A stretch of 64,000 nt of DNA from Rubrivivax sp. (GCA_016790225.1 JAEUOZ010000037.1:1-64000), one strand, 5' to 3'; positions 35,839-46,900 are shown, numbered from the stretch's first letter. The notes: generated from the sequence alone by a model not told the origin. Program-made: numbers and translations.

Positions 35839-36729
35839 TCACCCGCGCCGCGCATTGGCCGCAATGCCCTGAGCCATACGCTCCAGCAGCGCTTCGGGCA
35901 GGTCGTGGCCCATGCCTTCGATGAAGTCGGCCTGCGCGCCGCGGATCTGTTCGGCCAGCTGTCGACCGCATTCGATCGGGACGAGCGGATCGGCGACACC
36001 ATGGATGACCAGCGTGGGGGATTCGATGCGGGGCAGCAGCGCGCTGCGATCGCCGTCGGCCATGATGGCCAGCAGCTGGCGGGCGGAGCCGGCGGGGTGC
36101 CAGGCGCGCTGGACGAAAACCTGCGCACGTGCCTGCAGACGTTCGGGCCGCGTGGGGTAAGCCGGGCTGCCGATCACGCGAAACAGACGCTGCACCCACG
36201 CCACCGCGGCATCCTCCTGCCCCGGCCCCTGGCCCATGGGGCGGGACATCAGCTCGCGCTGCACCTGCAGCGAAGGCATGGGCAGCTTGCGCGAGCCGCT
36301 GCTGGTCATGATGAGGCTCAGGCTGGCCACGCGCGACGGTGCGCCCACCGCGATGTGCTGCGCGATCATGCCGCCCATGGATGCGCCGCACACGTGCGCC
36401 CGTGCCACGCCCAGCGCATCCATCACGCCCAGGGCATCCTGCGCCATCTCGCGCAGCGTGTAGACATGCGGCACGGACATGCGCAGCGCATAGCGTATCG
36501 CGGCCAGCGGCATGCTGGGCACGCCGCGGTCGTCAAATCCCTGGCTCAGGCCGATGTCGCGGTTGTCGAAGCGGACCACCCGAAAGCCCTTGGCGACCAG
36601 CGCCTGCACCAGTTCCTCAGGCCAGGCGATCAGCTGCATCCCCAGGCCCATGATGAGCAGCAGCACGGGGCCATCGCGCGGGCCTTGATCGTCGATCTTG
36701 ATCTGCAGGCCGTTGGCCAGGACATGCAT
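35839..36729 (-). CDS. Alpha/beta hydrolase
   Basis: A 296-residue serine hydrolase of the alpha/beta fold. The oxyanion region LLIMGLGMQLIAWP, FDNRDIGLSQGFD after it, the nucleophile elbow CGASMGGMIAQ, the acid in GVADPLVP and the histidine in GMGHDLPEAL are all in order. This pattern fits esterases and aclacinomycin-methylesterase-like enzymes; the substrate is unknown. It lies downstream of a second hydrolase and the wax ester synthase family gene on the same strand, suggesting neutral lipid turnover. The start at 36729 follows the conserved N-terminus; the frame is open 25 codons further. Confidence 0.85.
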   Translation of the reverse strand: MHVLANGLQIKIDDQGPRDGPVLLLIMGLGMQLIAWPEELVQALVAKGFRVVRFDNRDIGLSQGFDDRGVPSMPLAAIRYALRMSVPHVYTLREMAQDALGVMDALGVARAHVCGASMGGMIAQHIAVGAPSRVASLSLIMTSSGSRKLPMPSLQVQRELMSRPMGQGPGQEDAAVAWVQRLFRVIGSPAYPTRPERLQARAQVFVQRAWHPAGSARQLLAIMADGDRSALLPRIESPTLVIHGVADPLVPIECGRQLAEQIRGAQADFIEGMGHDLPEALLERMAQGIAANARRG

Positions 36730-36814
36730 GCTCAGGCTCCCGGGCTGGCGCAGCGCATCGCCCCGGGCTGCAGCTCGCAGCCGCTCGGGCCGCGGCGCCG
36801 GCAATCCGGCTTCA

Positions 36815-37714
36815 TCAGTACCACCGTGTCACCGCCTCGGGCTGGTGGGCCACCTTGAAGAACCAGCGACGCGCGCCGGCCACATCGAAGCGCTGCCAGC
36901 GCCGCGGATCCTGCCGCAAGCGATCGGCGATGGCATAGAGCGCCATCGGGTTGAGCCCCATGCCGATGTGGCTGGCGTGCACCTCGATGTTCTCGGTGTG
37001 CGCGTGCTCCGGCGGGTTGATGCTGCACGGCCAGGCGACGATGCCGTCGGTCTTGCTGTAGATCGAGGTGGTGGGCACCGGCGGCGGCTGGCGCACCTCG
37101 GCCAGCAGCCGGTCATCGTGCGCGTGCTGGCCGCTCACCCACTCGTAGAAGCGCCAGGCGTTGGTGGCACGAGGGTGGCCGGCAAAGGGCGTGCCCAGCG
37201 TGATGACGCAACGGATGCGCTGGGGCATCTCCTTGGCGATCTCGCGCGCATAGATGCCACCCAGGCTCCAGCCGACCAGGCTCACCGGTTCGCCGTGGCG
37301 CTCATGGATATCGGCGATGCGCGCATGGCAGCCTTCCAGCACGCCGGGGCGGGGGCCGAAGTTCTGCCCCAACTCCCAACCATAGGCGCTGTAGCCTTGT
37401 TGCGTGAGAAAGCGCCGCAAGGCCAGCGTGCTGGTGTCGGAGGCCCCCAGGCCAGGAAAGACCAGCACCGGGTGGCCATCACCCGCCGGAAGACGGGAAA
37501 AGAAGGGCGAAACCGCCACCAGCGCCAGTGCTTCCCACGGGGCGCGGCCTTCCAGCATCACCAGCCAGGGCCCGGGGGCGGACAGGTCCGCCGGCCAGGG
37601 CCTGGACGAGGCTGCCTCGCCCGCGGCGGGCGCGCCCTCAGCGGCCGGGTCAGCGCCGGCATCGACAGCAGCAGGTTCAGCTTGTGACGCGCGGGATCGG
37701 CGGCGATAGCTCAT
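36815..37714 (-). CDS. Alpha/beta hydrolase, lipase-like (PGAP1/LipA type)
   Basis: A 299-residue protein. A disordered Ala/Pro-rich N-terminus of about 45 residues precedes the hydrolase core. PVLVFPGLGASD contains the oxyanion region, VSLVGWSLGGIYAREIA is the nucleophile elbow, and TLGTPFAGHP and a C-terminal VHASHIGMGLNP supply the usual lipase contacts and the catalytic His. No signal peptide is seen, so it acts inside the cell. It is separated from the wax ester synthase family gene by only 36 bp and is probably co-transcribed, which makes storage-lipid hydrolysis plausible. Confidence 0.82.
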   Translation of the reverse strand: MSYRRRSRASQAEPAAVDAGADPAAEGAPAAGEAASSRPWPADLSAPGPWLVMLEGRAPWEALALVAVSPFFSRLPAGDGHPVLVFPGLGASDTSTLALRRFLTQQGYSAYGWELGQNFGPRPGVLEGCHARIADIHERHGEPVSLVGWSLGGIYAREIAKEMPQRIRCVITLGTPFAGHPRATNAWRFYEWVSGQHAHDDRLLAEVRQPPPVPTTSIYSKTDGIVAWPCSINPPEHAHTENIEVHASHIGMGLNPMALYAIADRLRQDPRRWQRFDVAGARRWFFKVAHQPEAVTRWY

Positions 37715-37750
37715 GCGGGGCGGCTGGGGGGCTCGACAAGGAAGCCCATG

Positions 37751-39514
37751 CTAGCGAGATCGTCGCGCCTTTCCTGGAGCGCTTGCCCTAGTCGGCTTTG
37801 TCGCCCGCGTGACAGCTTCCAGGCTGCCGCTGACCTTGCGGCCCAGTGCACCCAGCTGGCCCACCGCCTGCGTGACGGCGCCGCCCACACTGCTGGCGAC
37901 GCCGCGCGCAGTCTGGCGCTCCTTGCCGCCCTTGATGGCGCGCGTCACGGCGCCGCTCACCGCATCGGTCACCGCGCCGCTGACGCCTTCAGCCACCCGG
38001 CCGCCGATCGTGCGGGCCGCGCGCCCCACGCGCTCGGCCGCGCTGGCGGTCTCTTCCTCGGCTTCGCCGGGCAGTGGCAGCGCGCGCACGTCGTCCAGGG
38101 CGACCATCAGCGCCTCGGCCAGATCCTTCACATCCGGCATCGCGCGGGCATCGGCCATGAGGCCGAAGTCCATCGATTGATCGAAGCTCTGCACGGTGAC
38201 GTTCAGGCCCATGCCGTGCACCACGATGCTGGCCGGGTAGTTGGTCAGCACGCGGGCGCCCGCCAGATAGAGCGGCACCTGCGGACCTGGAACGTTGGAG
38301 ATCACGACATTGGCCACCTGGGGGATGCGCTCGGCCACCTTGGCCTTGCCGTAGAGGTTGGCCGCCGCCTCCATCAGCCAGGGCACGCCGATGGACGGAA
38401 AGTCCGTCGGCAGGATGCTCTTGACGCTGCCCATCGCGGCCTTCATGGCCTTGCTGGCCGCGACGATGTGCTGCAGCCGCTTGCGCGGATCGGCGATGTG
38501 CGTGCCCAGGCTGATCAGGCTCATCGAGGCCTGGTTGTCCGAGGCCGTGTCGCCCGCATCGCGCAGCGAGATCGGCACGGCGGCCACCAGGCTCTTGCGC
38601 GGCAGGTGCTTGTGCTTGCCCAGGTGCCGGCGCAGCGCCGTGGACACCAGCATCAGCACCAGATCGTTGAGCGTGGCCTCATGCGCCCGGGCCAGGAACT
38701 TCATCTCCTTCAGCGGCAGGCTCACGGCGCCGAAGGCGCGACCGGTGGTGACCGACGCGTTCATCGGCGTCGTGGGCGCCAGCGTCAGGTTGCCCGGCCC
38801 CTGGGGCGCATTGCCCAGCAGCGAAGAGCGCCCGATGACCAGCTTGGCCGCGCCGGCCAGGGTGCCCACGGTGCTGGGCAGCTCGCGCACGATGCGCGCC
38901 ACCTGCGCGGCCTCGGTCGCCAGGGCACCGCGCAGCATCTCCACCATGTCCAGCTTGAAGGTCTTGACACGCTTGGACGGCCGGATCTCGATCTCGCGCG
39001 GCTGCGGACTCACATCGAGTATGACGTTAGCCAGCGCAACAGCCGCCTGGCCATCGACCGCCGCGTGGTGCAGCTGGGAATACACGCCCACCTGCTTGCG
39101 TCCGTTGGGTGCCGCCGGCAGGCCCTCGACCACATGGAACTTCCACAAGGGCTTGTTGCGGTCCAGCAGGATCGGGTGCTGGCGTGCGATCACGCCTTCC
39201 ATCAGCGACAGCGCATCCTTGCCGCGAGTCTCGTCCTTGCCCAGGCGGATCTCCACGACATGTTCGTCCAGATCGGGCTCCGCATCCACCCAGGCCGGGT
39301 TGGCCAGGTTCAGCGGCATCCACCACAGCCGCCGACGCAGCGCCGGCGTGGCCGGCATGCGCGCCTGCAGGTGGCGGCGCAGATCCTTCACGTAGCGGCC
39401 CTTGTAGCCCTCCGGCAGCTCCAGCAGGTGCAGCGCGCCCACGTGCATGGGCATCTCGGGCGTTTCGAGATACAGGAAGGTGGCGTCCAGGCCGGACAGC
39501 TGCTTCATGCTCAT
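37751..39514 (-). CDS. Wax ester synthase/diacylglycerol acyltransferase family protein
   Basis: A 587-residue enzyme of the WS/DGAT family, which esterifies fatty acyl-CoA with fatty alcohols or diacylglycerol. The catalytic HHAAVDG is at residues 149-155, preceded by KPLWKFHVVEGL; NVVISNVPGPQVPLYLAGA near 410 is the family's second hallmark. Residues ~483-587 are an added tail of amphipathic Gly/Ala/Val/Thr repeats (GVSGAVTDAVSGAVTRAIKG and GVASSVGGAVTQAVGQLG), ending in a basic stretch; typical members are about 450-530 residues. The tail may bind the surface of lipid droplets. A GAGGAG site fixes the start. The operon continues into two hydrolases. Confidence 0.88.
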   Translation of the reverse strand: MSMKQLSGLDATFLYLETPEMPMHVGALHLLELPEGYKGRYVKDLRRHLQARMPATPALRRRLWWMPLNLANPAWVDAEPDLDEHVVEIRLGKDETRGKDALSLMEGVIARQHPILLDRNKPLWKFHVVEGLPAAPNGRKQVGVYSQLHHAAVDGQAAVALANVILDVSPQPREIEIRPSKRVKTFKLDMVEMLRGALATEAAQVARIVRELPSTVGTLAGAAKLVIGRSSLLGNAPQGPGNLTLAPTTPMNASVTTGRAFGAVSLPLKEMKFLARAHEATLNDLVLMLVSTALRRHLGKHKHLPRKSLVAAVPISLRDAGDTASDNQASMSLISLGTHIADPRKRLQHIVAASKAMKAAMGSVKSILPTDFPSIGVPWLMEAAANLYGKAKVAERIPQVANVVISNVPGPQVPLYLAGARVLTNYPASIVVHGMGLNVTVQSFDQSMDFGLMADARAMPDVKDLAEALMVALDDVRALPLPGEAEEETASAAERVGRAARTIGGRVAEGVSGAVTDAVSGAVTRAIKGGKERQTARGVASSVGGAVTQAVGQLGALGRKVSGSLEAVTRATKPTRASAPGKARRSR

Positions 39515-39668
39515 CGGGGCTCCTCGCGCGGTGGTGCCCGATCCTAGCTGCGGCTCAGGCTCAGCCGTCTGCGGGTTCCTCCGGCTGGACGCCCGGCCAT
39601 CGCCGCCTGGCCCGCGCCGGGCTTTGCCGCGGCATGCAGCGCGCAGGCCGGGTGCGCACGCCGCGGCG

Positions 39669-40631
39669 TCAGCGTGCCGATGCGGCGGCCGGGGCAGCCG
39701 AGCTGCGTTCTCGCAGGGCGATCCATTCGTTCAAGGCCAGCGCGCCCAGCACCAGCGCCCCGCCGCCCAGTACCGCCGTGCTGGGTGCCTCGCCAGCGCC
39801 CAGCCAGGCCCAGGCCACGCCGAAGATCACCTCCAGCAACGACAGCAGCGCCGCTTCCGGCGCCTTCAGCGTGCGCGCGGCCATCACGGCCAGCAGGCAG
39901 GGAATGGCCAGCTGCACGACGCCCAGCAGCGCCAGCCACGAGACATCGTGGACCGAGGCCTGCAGCGGCACGGCCCAGGGCAAGGCGATCAGCGCAGACA
40001 GCAGCGCCCCCAGCAGCACGGCCGTCAGCATGTCGGCCTGATCCGGCGCGGGGCGGCCATCGTGCGTGGGGGACTTCGCTGCCGCCGTCAGCGCCGCCTG
40101 GTGCTGCAGCAGCGTCCAGTTGGTGGCGGCCGCCAGCGGCACGGCCAGCGCGACCAGCGTGCCCCAGAGGTGGCGCGTCTCGCCGCCGGTGAGTTCGCTG
40201 GCGTACATCCAGGCGATGCCCACGCCGGCCGCCACGATGGCCAGCCAGCTGCGCAGCGGCAGGCGGTGGCCCAGCAGCAGGCGCGAGGCCAGCGCGGTGA
40301 ACAGCGGCGCCAGCGCCATGGTGATCAGCACATTGGCCACCGTGGTGAGCGTGAGCGCCAGCATGAAGGCCGTGTACATCACGCACCAGCAGGCCGCGGA
40401 GAGCCACAGCGCCCGCCCGCCGCCGCGCAGCGACTGCCACAGGCTGCGCGGCCCGCGCAGCCAGCACAGCAGCAACACCAGCGCCAGCGCATTGAAGGCG
40501 CTGCGCCAGAACGTCACCTCGAAGCTGCGCGCGGCCTCCAGCTGCCGCGTCACCACGCCCGCGATGCTCCACATCAGCGCGGCGGCGATCATCACCGCCA
40601 CCGCCTGCGAATGACTCAGCGGCTGCCTCAT
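39669..40631 (-). CDS. EamA-family (DMT superfamily) transporter
   Basis: A 320-residue inner-membrane protein with about ten transmembrane helices in two EamA repeats (the first ending around residue 140, the second starting near 170). The N-terminal half begins with AVAVMIAAALMWSIAGVVTRQ, a typical first helix. Such proteins export metabolites or amino acids; the substrate cannot be read from sequence. It follows typA by 18 bp on the same strand and may be read through from that operon. Confidence 0.88.
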   Translation of the reverse strand: MRQPLSHSQAVAVMIAAALMWSIAGVVTRQLEAARSFEVTFWRSAFNALALVLLLCWLRGPRSLWQSLRGGGRALWLSAACWCVMYTAFMLALTLTTVANVLITMALAPLFTALASRLLLGHRLPLRSWLAIVAAGVGIAWMYASELTGGETRHLWGTLVALAVPLAAATNWTLLQHQAALTAAAKSPTHDGRPAPDQADMLTAVLLGALLSALIALPWAVPLQASVHDVSWLALLGVVQLAIPCLLAVMAARTLKAPEAALLSLLEVIFGVAWAWLGAGEAPSTAVLGGGALVLGALALNEWIALRERSSAAPAAASAR

Positions 40632-40649
40632 CGCGCGCGGAATCCGCGG

Positions 40650-42479
40650 TCAGGCGCCTTCGCGGCTGGCGCGCTTGCGCTCGTGCTCCTTCAGGAAGCG
40701 CTTGCGCACCCGGATCGACTTGGGCGTGATCTCGACCAGCTCGTCGTCATCGATGAACTCCACCGCGTATTCCAGCGTGAGGTCGATCGGCGGCGTGATC
40801 TTGATGGCGTCTTCCTTGCCGCTGACGCGGAAGTTGGTCAGCTGCTTCATGCGCGTGGCGTTCACGACCAGATCGTTGTCACGGCTGTGGATGCCCACGA
40901 TCATGCCTTCGTACACCGGGTCGCCGGCGCGCACGAACATGCGGCCGCGATCGTCCAGCTTGCCCAGCGCATAAGTGAAGATCTCGCCATCGTCCATGCT
41001 GATCAGCACGCCGTTCTTGCGTCCGCCGATCTCGCCCTTGAAGGCCTCGTAGCCATCGAAGATGTTGCTGATCAGGCCGGTGCCGCGCGTGAGGTTCATG
41101 AACTCGTTGGAGAAGCCGATCAGGCCCCGCGCCGGAATGCGGTATTCCAGCCGCACACGGCCGCGGCCATCGGTCTCCATGTTGACCAGATCGCCCTTGC
41201 GTTCGCCCAGGGCCTGCATCACGCCACCCTGGTGCTGATCCTCGATGTCGACGGTCACCAGCTCGATCGGCTCGTGCTTGTCGCCATCGACCTCATGGAA
41301 CACCACACGCGGCTTGCTCACGCCCAGCTCGTAGCCCTCGCGGCGCATGTTTTCCAGCAGGATGGTCAGGTGCAGTTCGCCGCGGCCGGAGACCTCGAAG
41401 ATGCCGTCCTCGCCCGACTCCTTGACGCGCAGCGCCACGTTGCTCTGCAGTTCCTTCTGCAGGCGGTCCCAGATCTGGCGGCTGGTGACAAACTTGCCCT
41501 CGCGCCCGGCCAGCGGGCTGGTGTTGACGCAGAAGTTCATGGTCAGCGTCGGCTCGTCGACCTTCAGCATCGGCAGGGGCTGGGGGTTCAGCGGATCGGT
41601 CACCGTGACGCCGATGCCGATGTCGGTGATGCCGCTGATCAGCACGATCTCGCCCGGGCCGGCTTCGGTGGAGGCGATGCGCTCCAGACCCTCGAAGGTC
41701 TGAACCTGGTTGATGCGTCCCTTGTACGAGCGCCCCTGCGGCCCTTCCGCGACCAGCACATCCATGGGCGCCTTCAGCGTGCCGGCATTGATGCGGCCCA
41801 CGCCGATGCGACCGACAAAAGTGGAGTAGTCCAGTGAAGAGATCTGCAGCTGCAGCGGCGCGGCCGGGTCACCTTCATGCGCGGGCACGTGCGTGAGCAC
41901 GGTCTCGAACAACGGCGTCATGTCGGCACCCCAGGCCTCACCCTGCGGGCCCTCCTTCATCGAGGCCCAGCCGTTCAGGCCCGAGGCATAGACCACCGGG
42001 AAGTCCAGCTGCTCCTCGGTGGCGCCCAGCTTGTCGAACAGCTCGAAGGCGGCGTTGATCACATAGTCAGGGCGCGAGCCGGGCTTGTCGACCTTGTTCA
42101 CCACGACGATGGGCTTGAGACCCAGCGCGAGCGCCTTCTTGGTGACGAAGCGCGTCTGCGGCATCGGGCCTTCCTGTGCATCGATCAGCAGCACGACGCC
42201 GTCGACCATGCTCAACGCCCGCTCGACCTCGCCGCCGAAATCGGCGTGGCCCGGGGTGTCGACGATATTGATGTGCGTGTCCTTCCAGGTCACCGCGCAG
42301 TTCTTGGCCAGGATGGTGATGCCACGCTCGCGTTCGATGTCATTGCTGTCCATCACACGTTCGGCGACCTTCTCGTTCTCACGGAAGGTGCCGCTCTGGC
42401 GCAGCAGCTGGTCCACCAGGGTGGTCTTGCCATGGTCGACGTGCGCGATGATGGCGATGTTGCGGATCTGTTTGCTCAT
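40650..42479 (-). CDS. typA: Ribosome-dependent GTPase TypA/BipA
   Basis: A 609-residue translation GTPase that helps 50S assembly and stress adaptation. G1 [16 protein letters not shown]2 [12 protein letters not shown]3 [11 protein letters not shown] and G4 [13 protein letters not shown] are intact. The C-terminal domains with [20 protein letters not shown] and [18 protein letters not shown] are diagnostic. It lies ten bases after truB on the minus strand and continues the nusA-infB block. Confidence 0.95.
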   Translation of the reverse strand: MSKQIRNIAIIAHVDHGKTTLVDQLLRQSGTFRENEKVAERVMDSNDIERERGITILAKNCAVTWKDTHINIVDTPGHADFGGEVERALSMVDGVVLLIDAQEGPMPQTRFVTKKALALGLKPIVVVNKVDKPGSRPDYVINAAFELFDKLGATEEQLDFPVVYASGLNGWASMKEGPQGEAWGADMTPLFETVLTHVPAHEGDPAAPLQLQISSLDYSTFVGRIGVGRINAGTLKAPMDVLVAEGPQGRSYKGRINQVQTFEGLERIASTEAGPGEIVLISGITDIGIGVTVTDPLNPQPLPMLKVDEPTLTMNFCVNTSPLAGREGKFVTSRQIWDRLQKELQSNVALRVKESGEDGIFEVSGRGELHLTILLENMRREGYELGVSKPRVVFHEVDGDKHEPIELVTVDIEDQHQGGVMQALGERKGDLVNMETDGRGRVRLEYRIPARGLIGFSNEFMNLTRGTGLISNIFDGYEAFKGEIGGRKNGVLISMDDGEIFTYALGKLDDRGRMFVRAGDPVYEGMIVGIHSRDNDLVVNATRMKQLTNFRVSGKEDAIKITPPIDLTLEYAVEFIDDDELVEITPKSIRVRKRFLKEHERKRASREGA

Positions 42480-42488
42480 ACGGTTGGC

Positions 42489-43550
42489 TCAGGCGGGTTG
42501 GGCGGCCGGGTGTGGGGCTGCCAGCAGCGCCTGCACTTCAGGAGGGCTGAGAAGCCGGTCGGCGATCAGTTCGCCGGCCAGCACGTGCGCGCTGCCCAGA
42601 AAGGCGCGCGGCTCGGGACCATAAACTCTGACGTTGGGCATGTCGGGCGCGCTGACGCGCCGGCGCAGGCCGCTGAGAAAGCGGCCCGCCTCTTCGGCCG
42701 GCAACTGCAGCGCCGGCCAGGCCTGCAGCAGCGCATCGGGCGGCAGCAGCAGCGCATCGCGCTGCGCTTCATCCAGTGCCTGCAGGGCTTCCAGCGTCAG
42801 GGCCTGGCCGATGCGCAGCGGGCCGCTGGCGGTACGGCGCAGGGCGGCCAGGTGCGCGCCGCAGCCCAGTGCCTCGCCGATGTCCTCGGCCAGCGCGCGC
42901 ACGTAGGTGCCCTTGCTGCAGCTCAGGTCGATCACCAGGCATTCGGCCTCCCAGTGGATCAGCTCCAGCCGGTGCAGGATCACCTCGCGCGGCGCGCGCT
43001 CGATCTCCACGCCGGCGCGGGCGTATTCGTACAGCGCCTTGCCCTGGTGCTTGAGCGCGCTGTGCATCGGCGGCACCTGGCGGATCGGCCCGCTGAAGCG
43101 CTGCAGCACGGCCTCCAGCGCGGCGCGGTCGACGTGCAGCGGACGCTCCTGCAGCACCTCGCCCTCGCGATCGCCGCCGCGGCGCGTCTGGCCCAGATGC
43201 AGGGTTGCGCGGTAGGCCTTGTCGGCGTCCAGGCTCACCTGGGCAAACTTGGTCGCGGCACCCAGGCACAGCGGCAGCAGGCCACTGGCCAGGGGATCGA
43301 GCGTGCCGGTGTGTCCGGCCTTCTCGGCCCGCATCAGGCCCTTCACCTTGGACAGCAGGTCCTGGCTGGTCCAGCCCACGGGCTTGTCGATCAGCAGCAC
43401 ACCGTGTACCGGGCGCCGCGGCCGGGCCGGTCTGCGCTGCGCGCCGCCTGTGGCCGATCGCGCCGCTGCGGGCGGCTCGCCATCGGCGCGCAGCGGGGCG
43501 CGCACATCGGCCATCGGCCCGGTTCGGAAGGCAAGCGGCGCCGAGCCCAT
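42489..43550 (-). CDS. truB: tRNA pseudouridine(55) synthase
   Basis: A 353-residue enzyme that isomerises U55 in the T-loop of tRNAs. The catalytic Asp is D85 in [32 protein letters not shown] precedes it and [19 protein letters not shown] follows. The first ~47 residues form a disordered Ala/Arg/Pro-rich arm that common TruB lacks, so a downstream start (MADVRAPL, 13th codon) is possible. The ATG overlaps the rbfA stop (TGATG), indicating coupled translation. A C-terminal PUA-like region is present. Confidence 0.93.
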   Translation of the reverse strand: MGSAPLAFRTGPMADVRAPLRADGEPPAAARSATGGAQRRPARPRRPVHGVLLIDKPVGWTSQDLLSKVKGLMRAEKAGHTGTLDPLASGLLPLCLGAATKFAQVSLDADKAYRATLHLGQTRRGGDREGEVLQERPLHVDRAALEAVLQRFSGPIRQVPPMHSALKHQGKALYEYARAGVEIERAPREVILHRLELIHWEAECLVIDLSCSKGTYVRALAEDIGEALGCGAHLAALRRTASGPLRIGQALTLEALQALDEAQRDALLLPPDALLQAWPALQLPAEEAGRFLSGLRRRVSAPDMPNVRVYGPEPRAFLGSAHVLAGELIADRLLSPPEVQALLAAPHPAAQPA

Positions 43551-43921
43551 CAGGCGTCCTTGGCTCGCGTGGCGTTGGCGCGCGCGATCAGGGCATTCAG
43601 ATCGGCGGCACGTTCGGTGGTGCGGTCGAACTGGAAGTGCAGCGTCGGGACCGTGTGGATCTGCAGGCGCTTGAACAGCCCGTTGCGCAGGAAGCCCGCC
43701 GCCTCGTTCAGCGCCTGCTGGGACTCTTCGTGGTCACCCACCAGCACCGAGAAGAAGATCTTGGCATGCGCATAGTCGGGCGTCACCTCCACCGCGTTGA
43801 GCGTGACCATGCCCACGCGCGGATCCTTCAGCTCGCGGATGAGCTCGGCCAGATCACGCTGGATCTGGTCGGCCACGCGGTAGCTGCGGTTGGGGGTGGA
43901 GGATTTCTTGTGGCGTGTCAT
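43550..43921 (-). CDS. rbfA: 30S ribosome-binding factor RbfA
   Basis: A 123-residue cold-shock and 16S maturation factor with a KH-like fold. Typical stretches are [44 protein letters not shown] and [33 protein letters not shown] precedes the ATG. It sits between infB and truB in the conserved order, with a strong hairpin in the 76-base gap after infB. Confidence 0.95.
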   Translation of the reverse strand: MTRHKKSSTPNRSYRVADQIQRDLAELIRELKDPRVGMVTLNAVEVTPDYAHAKIFFSVLVGDHEESQQALNEAAGFLRNGLFKRLQIHTVPTLHFQFDRTTERAADLNALIARANATRAKDA

Positions 43922-43940
43922 GTTGACGTCTCCTCAAAGA

Positions 43941-43973
43941 CAAACCCCGCCTTCTGTTCGTCGGCGGGGTTTG
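43941..43973 (-). terminator. Hairpin between infB and rbfA
   Basis: On the minus strand an 11-bp perfect stem (CAAACCCCGCC with GGCGGGGTTTG) encloses an 11-base loop and is followed by TCTTTG. It lies 24 bases after the infB stop and ends about 20 bases before the rbfA start. The weak T-tract suggests partial termination or an RNA processing/stability element that sets rbfA-truB-typA levels below infB. Confidence 0.5.
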
Positions 43974-43997
43974 CTCGGGTGAGGCGAACTCCGCTGC

Positions 43998-46900
43998 TTA
44001 CAGCGTGCGTGCGACTTCCTTGATCTCGAAGAATTCCAGCTGGTCGCCTTCCTTGATGTCGCTGTAGTTCTTGAGCTTGATACCGCACTCGAAGCCTTCC
44101 TTGACTTCGCGGACATCGTCCTTCAGGCGGCGCAGGGATTCGACTTCGCCGGTATAGACCACCACGTTGTCGCGCAGCAGGCGGAAGCGCGCACTGCGGG
44201 TGACCTGGCCCGCCGTGACCATGGAACCGGCCACCGTGCCGATCTTGCTGGCCACGAAGACGGTGCGGATCTCGGCCGTGCCGATGACTTCTTCCTTCTG
44301 CTCCGGCGCCAGCATGCCGGCCATGGCGGCCTTCACCTCATCCACCGCGTCGTAGATGATGTTGTAGTAGCGCAGATCGACGTTGTTGCCTTCGGCCAGC
44401 TTGCGCGCGCCGGCATCGGCCCGCGTGTTGAAGCCGATGATGACGGCCTTGGACGCGATGGCCAGGTTGACGTCGCTCTCGCTGATGCCGCCCACGGCCG
44501 CGTGCACGATCTGCACCTTGACCTCGGCGGTGCTGAGCTTGATCAGCGATTGGGCCAGCGCCTCCTGCGAGCCCTGGACATCGGCCTTGACGATCAGCGA
44601 CAGCGTCTGCGCCTGGCCTTCGCCCATGTTCTCGAACATGTTCTCCAGCTTGGCGGCCTGGCGCTTGTTCAGCGTCACTTCGCGGTACTTGCCCTGGCGG
44701 AAGGTGGCGATCTCGCGCGCCCGGCGCTCATCGGCCAGCACCATGAAATCGTCGCCGGCCAGCGGCACTTCGGTCAGGCCCTGGATTTCGACCGGGATCG
44801 AAGGACCGGCGGTCTCGGTGGACTTGCCGTCTTCATCGAGCATCGCCCGCACGCGGCCGTAGCTGCTGCCCGCCAGCACGACATCGCCCTTCTTCAGGGT
44901 GCCGCTCTGCACCAGCACCGTGGCCACCGGGCCGCGGCCCTTGTCCAGGCGCGCTTCGATGACGATGCCCTTGGCCGCGGCGTCCGCCGGCGCCTTGAGC
45001 TCCAGCACCTCGGCCTGCAGCAGCACCTGCTCCAGCAGCGCGTCGATGCCCTGGCCGGTCTTGGCCGACACCGGCACGAACGGCGATTCGCCGCCGAAGT
45101 CTTCCGGCACGACCTGCTCGGCCACCAGCTCGCTCTTCAGGCGTTCCGGGTTGGCCTCGGGCTTGTCGATCTTGTTCATCGCCACGACGATGGGCACCTT
45201 GGCCGCCTTGGCGTGGTGGATGGCTTCCTTGGTCTGGGGCATCACGCCGTCGTCAGCCGCCACCACCAGGATGACGATGTCGGTGGCCTTGGCGCCGCGT
45301 GCACGCATGGCCGTGAAGGCTGCGTGGCCCGGGGTATCCAGGAAGGTGATCACGCCACGCGGCGTTTCCACGTGATAGGCACCGATGTGCTGCGTGATGC
45401 CGCCGGCTTCGCCTGCCGCCACACGGGTGCGGCGGATGTAGTCCAGCAGCGAGGTCTTGCCGTGGTCGACGTGGCCCATCACGGTGACGACCGGCGCGCG
45501 CGGCAGTTCGTCAGCCGAATGCGCCGCCTGTTCTTCCTCGGTGAAGGCTTCCGGATCGTCCAGCTTGGCCGCCAGCGCCTTGTGGCCCATTTCCTCGACC
45601 ACGATCATCGCGGTCTCCTGGTCCAGCTGCTGATTGATGGTGACCATCTGGCCCAGCTTCATCAGCTGCTTGATGACCTCGGAGGCCTTGACGCTCATCT
45701 TGTGCGCCAGATCCGCCACCGAAATGGTCTCGGGCACATGGACCTCCTGGGTCATCGGCTCATTGGGCGCAACGAAGCTGCCGGCGCCGTCATCGCGATC
45801 GCCGCGGCCCTTGCCCTTGGGCGCACGCCAGCCCGCCCGCGCACCGCCTGACGACGAGTCGCCGCGTGTCTTGAGAGCGCGCTTCTTGGCCGCGTCGTCG
45901 GCCCAGCTGGAGGAGAGCTTCTCGCTCTTGACCTGCTTCTTGTCGCCCGGCTTGGCGGCGGCCGTGCCGGCGGCCGCGACCGGTGCGCCGGGCTTGGCCG
46001 CCGGCTTGTGGATCGTGCCCTTGATGCCAGCCGCCTCCGCAGGCTTGGGCTCTTCAGGCTTCTTGGCGGTCATGACACCGCTTCTGCGGTTGATCATGTC
46101 GCGGATGGCCTGGGCTTCGCTCTCGGCCTTCTTGCGCCGCGCATCGGACTCTGCCGCGGCCTGCTTGGCATTGGCGTCGGCCACTGCCGCCTTCACCACG
46201 CGCAGACCCGGCCGCGGCGCCTCGGGCGTTGCGGCCTTGGCCACGGGCTCGGCCGCGGGCTTGGCTGCCTCGGGTGCCGGCTTTGGCGACTCGGCCGCAG
46301 CCTTCGGCGCTTCAGACGCCGGCTTGGCGGCTTCGGCAGCTGGCCTGGCCGACTCAGCAGCGGGCTTGGCAGCCGGGGCCGGCGCGGCGTTTGCCGCCGT
46401 GGCAGGCGCAGCCGGCTCGGCGGGTGCCACGGGCGACGGGGGCGGCTCGTTGGCCGCCTGCTGCGCCTTGGCCAGCGCGGCCGCGGCTTCGGCAGCGGCC
46501 TGTTCGGCGGCGGCCCGCGCTGCGGCTTCTTCGGCCTCGCGCTCGGCCTGGGCCCGGGCGGCGGCCTCGGCCTGACGTTCACGTTCAGCGGCGTCTTCCA
46601 GCTGGCGCTGGATCAGCGCCGCCTGGGCAGCGGCCTCGGCTTCGCGGCGCGCGGCTTCCGCTTCATCGATCACCGGCGCGGCACGCTCTTCGGGCGCAGC
46701 CGCCGGCATGTCGTCACGCTTGACGAAGGTGCGCTTCTTGCGCACCTCGACCTGGATCGTGCGGGCCTTGCCCGATGCATCGGCCTGCTTGATCTCGCTC
46801 GTGCTCTTGCGGGTCAGCACGATCTTCTTGCGGTCGGTCGAGGATGTGCCGTGCGAATGACGCAGGTACTCCAGCAGACGCTCCTTGTCGCCCTCGGTCA

